Below are positions 63,384-64,000 of a stretch of 64,000 nt of DNA, one piece after another (position 1 is the first letter of the stretch; each line of letters opens with the position of its first letter). The stretch is from contig JABISF010000018.1 in assembly GCA_018699935.1 (NCBI GenBank), forward strand, positions 1 through 64,000. Reading direction: 5' to 3'. The notes under the pieces were generated by a model that was given only the letters and a program-made list of their open reading frames with translations, was not told where the DNA came from and did not search any database. The position numbers and the translations under genes were made by a program. This DNA is from Flavobacteriaceae bacterium (GTDB lineage: Bacteria > Bacteroidota > Bacteroidia > Flavobacteriales > Flavobacteriaceae).

Positions 63384-64000
63384 ATGTGGAAATTCGGAAG
63401 CCTTTTAGTGATTTTGCTTTTGGCAGCATGCCAAACCCCAAAAAAAGCTGCTGCTCAAAAACCCAACATACTGTTTTTATTTGCCGACGACCAACGTGCC
63501 GATGCGCTTGGGCTGGGAAAAAATCCGTATTTGCAAACCCCACATATAGACGCATTGGCAGCAGAAGGTGTTCATTTTGAAAATTGCTATGTGATGGGGG
63601 GGCACCACGGCGCCATATGCGCTCCCAGTCGGGCGATGCTGATGAGTGGCAAAAGTTTGTTTCAGGTTTACGATCGTTTGGATGGGGTTTTAACCCTTCC
63701 GCAGTATTTGAGTCAATTTGGATATCGCACCTTTGGAACGGGCAAATGGCATAATGGAGCAGCCAGTTTTGAAGCTACTTTTCAGGAGGGTGAAAATGTC
63801 TTTTTAGGCGGGATGAGCAACCATTTTAAAGTGCCTTGTCAGTCTTTGGGTTCCGATGGAAAATTGGGGGCAATCACCTACAAAAGTTTTTCCACCGACC
63901 TTTTTGCGGATGCAGCAGAACGTTTTTTGGAAGCACAGGCTGCCCAAAGCGATACGCCCCCCTTCTTTTGTTATGTCGCCTTTACAGCACCCCACGATCC
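63384..64000 (+). CDS. sulfatase lipoprotein, 3' end beyond window
   Basis: At least 205 residues, continuing past base 64000. The lipobox LLLAAC gives Cys16. The sulfatase N-terminus reads KPNILFLFADDQRADALG, with metal-binding Asp35 and Asp36, and the active-site motif CAPSR has Cys79, the residue converted to formylglycine. FGTGKWHNG and FCYVAFTAPHDP follow. This is a type I sulfatase of the polysaccharide-degrading kind. With the neighbouring fucosidase, desulfation of fucose-containing sulfated glycans is a reasonable guess. Confidence 0.92.
   Translation, partial: MWKFGSLLVILLLAACQTPKKAAAQKPNILFLFADDQRADALGLGKNPYLQTPHIDALAAEGVHFENCYVMGGHHGAICAPSRAMLMSGKSLFQVYDRLDGVLTLPQYLSQFGYRTFGTGKWHNGAASFEATFQEGENVFLGGMSNHFKVPCQSLGSDGKLGAITYKSFSTDLFADAAERFLEAQAAQSDTPPFFCYVAFTAPHD

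Overview
The window reads as chromosome of a member of the Bacteroidota, most likely a marine-type Flavobacteriaceae. The sequence is AT-rich. Start codons lack Shine-Dalgarno sequences, and many genes carry the Bacteroidota -7 promoter element TAnnTTTG. Several families point to flavobacteria: an IPExxxVDY protein, a DUF5916 outer-membrane protein, DUF6122, DUF6090-like one-span proteins, a DnaE with a built-in N-terminal exonuclease, a RimK ligase fused to a RimB-like protease domain, and a CrtA/CrtD/CruF carotenoid cassette. Gene calls rest on reading translated sequence and recognising motifs; no database search was run.

Layout. 1-1.3 kb is a decayed accessory scar: the tail of a Fic-type protein, a possible tyrosine-recombinase remnant, an orphan antitoxin-like gene, and a nucleotidyltransferase pseudogene with no N-terminus and an in-frame stop near its C-terminus. 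1.3-11.8 kb holds a lone molybdenum hydroxylase large subunit, a CPA1 antiporter, an unknown one-span protein, rmuC, the RimB-RimK fusion, a DUF5916 protein and a secreted propeller-like protein. 12.0-14.0 kb is a two-gene cassette of an unusual 476-residue low-complexity protein and a small acidic partner that resembles YbjN/CesT-type chaperones. 14.3-16.6 kb has tRNA-Asp, trxA and a membrane-anchored propeller/DNA-binding-like gene with a single-base frameshift near its 5' end. 16.6-30.5 kb is housekeeping: dnaE, mfd, an aspartate-kinase-like ACT protein, yraN, metG, a histone-deacetylase-family gene, a CBS protein, an NAD-binding epimerase-like protein and a PA2169/DUF2383-type four-helix protein.

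30.5-36.6 kb is the carotenoid region. A tightly overlapping leftward operon (crtA, crtD, cruF, lipoprotein) is preceded by a regulatory-looking intergenic region with several perfect palindromes and a terminator-like long-loop hairpin. A ThuA-like secreted protein and a separate crtI read rightward. 36.6-45.6 kb carries a one-span protein, an AddAB-type helicase-nuclease pair separated by an OmpA/TSP3 porin gene, and Mn-type superoxide dismutase. 45.6-55.2 kb contains purine and fatty-acid genes (pfkB-purF, purN-rnhA, acpP-fabF-rnc-IPExxxVDY-pyk) and dinB. 55.3-64 kb has two small exported proteins, a kinase-aminotransferase fusion, DUF6122 and Bax-inhibitor-1 membrane proteins, aconitase, and a divergent alpha-L-fucosidase/sulfatase pair suggesting use of sulfated fucose-containing algal polysaccharide.

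Most worth a second look: the 12-14 kb cassette; the crtA leader with its palindromes and the lipoprotein coupled to the carotenoid operon; the frameshifted 15.3-16.6 kb gene; the duplicated terminator between sodA and purF; and a terminator-like hairpin inside the first codons of rnc. No CRISPR array, complete insertion sequence or rRNA was seen.
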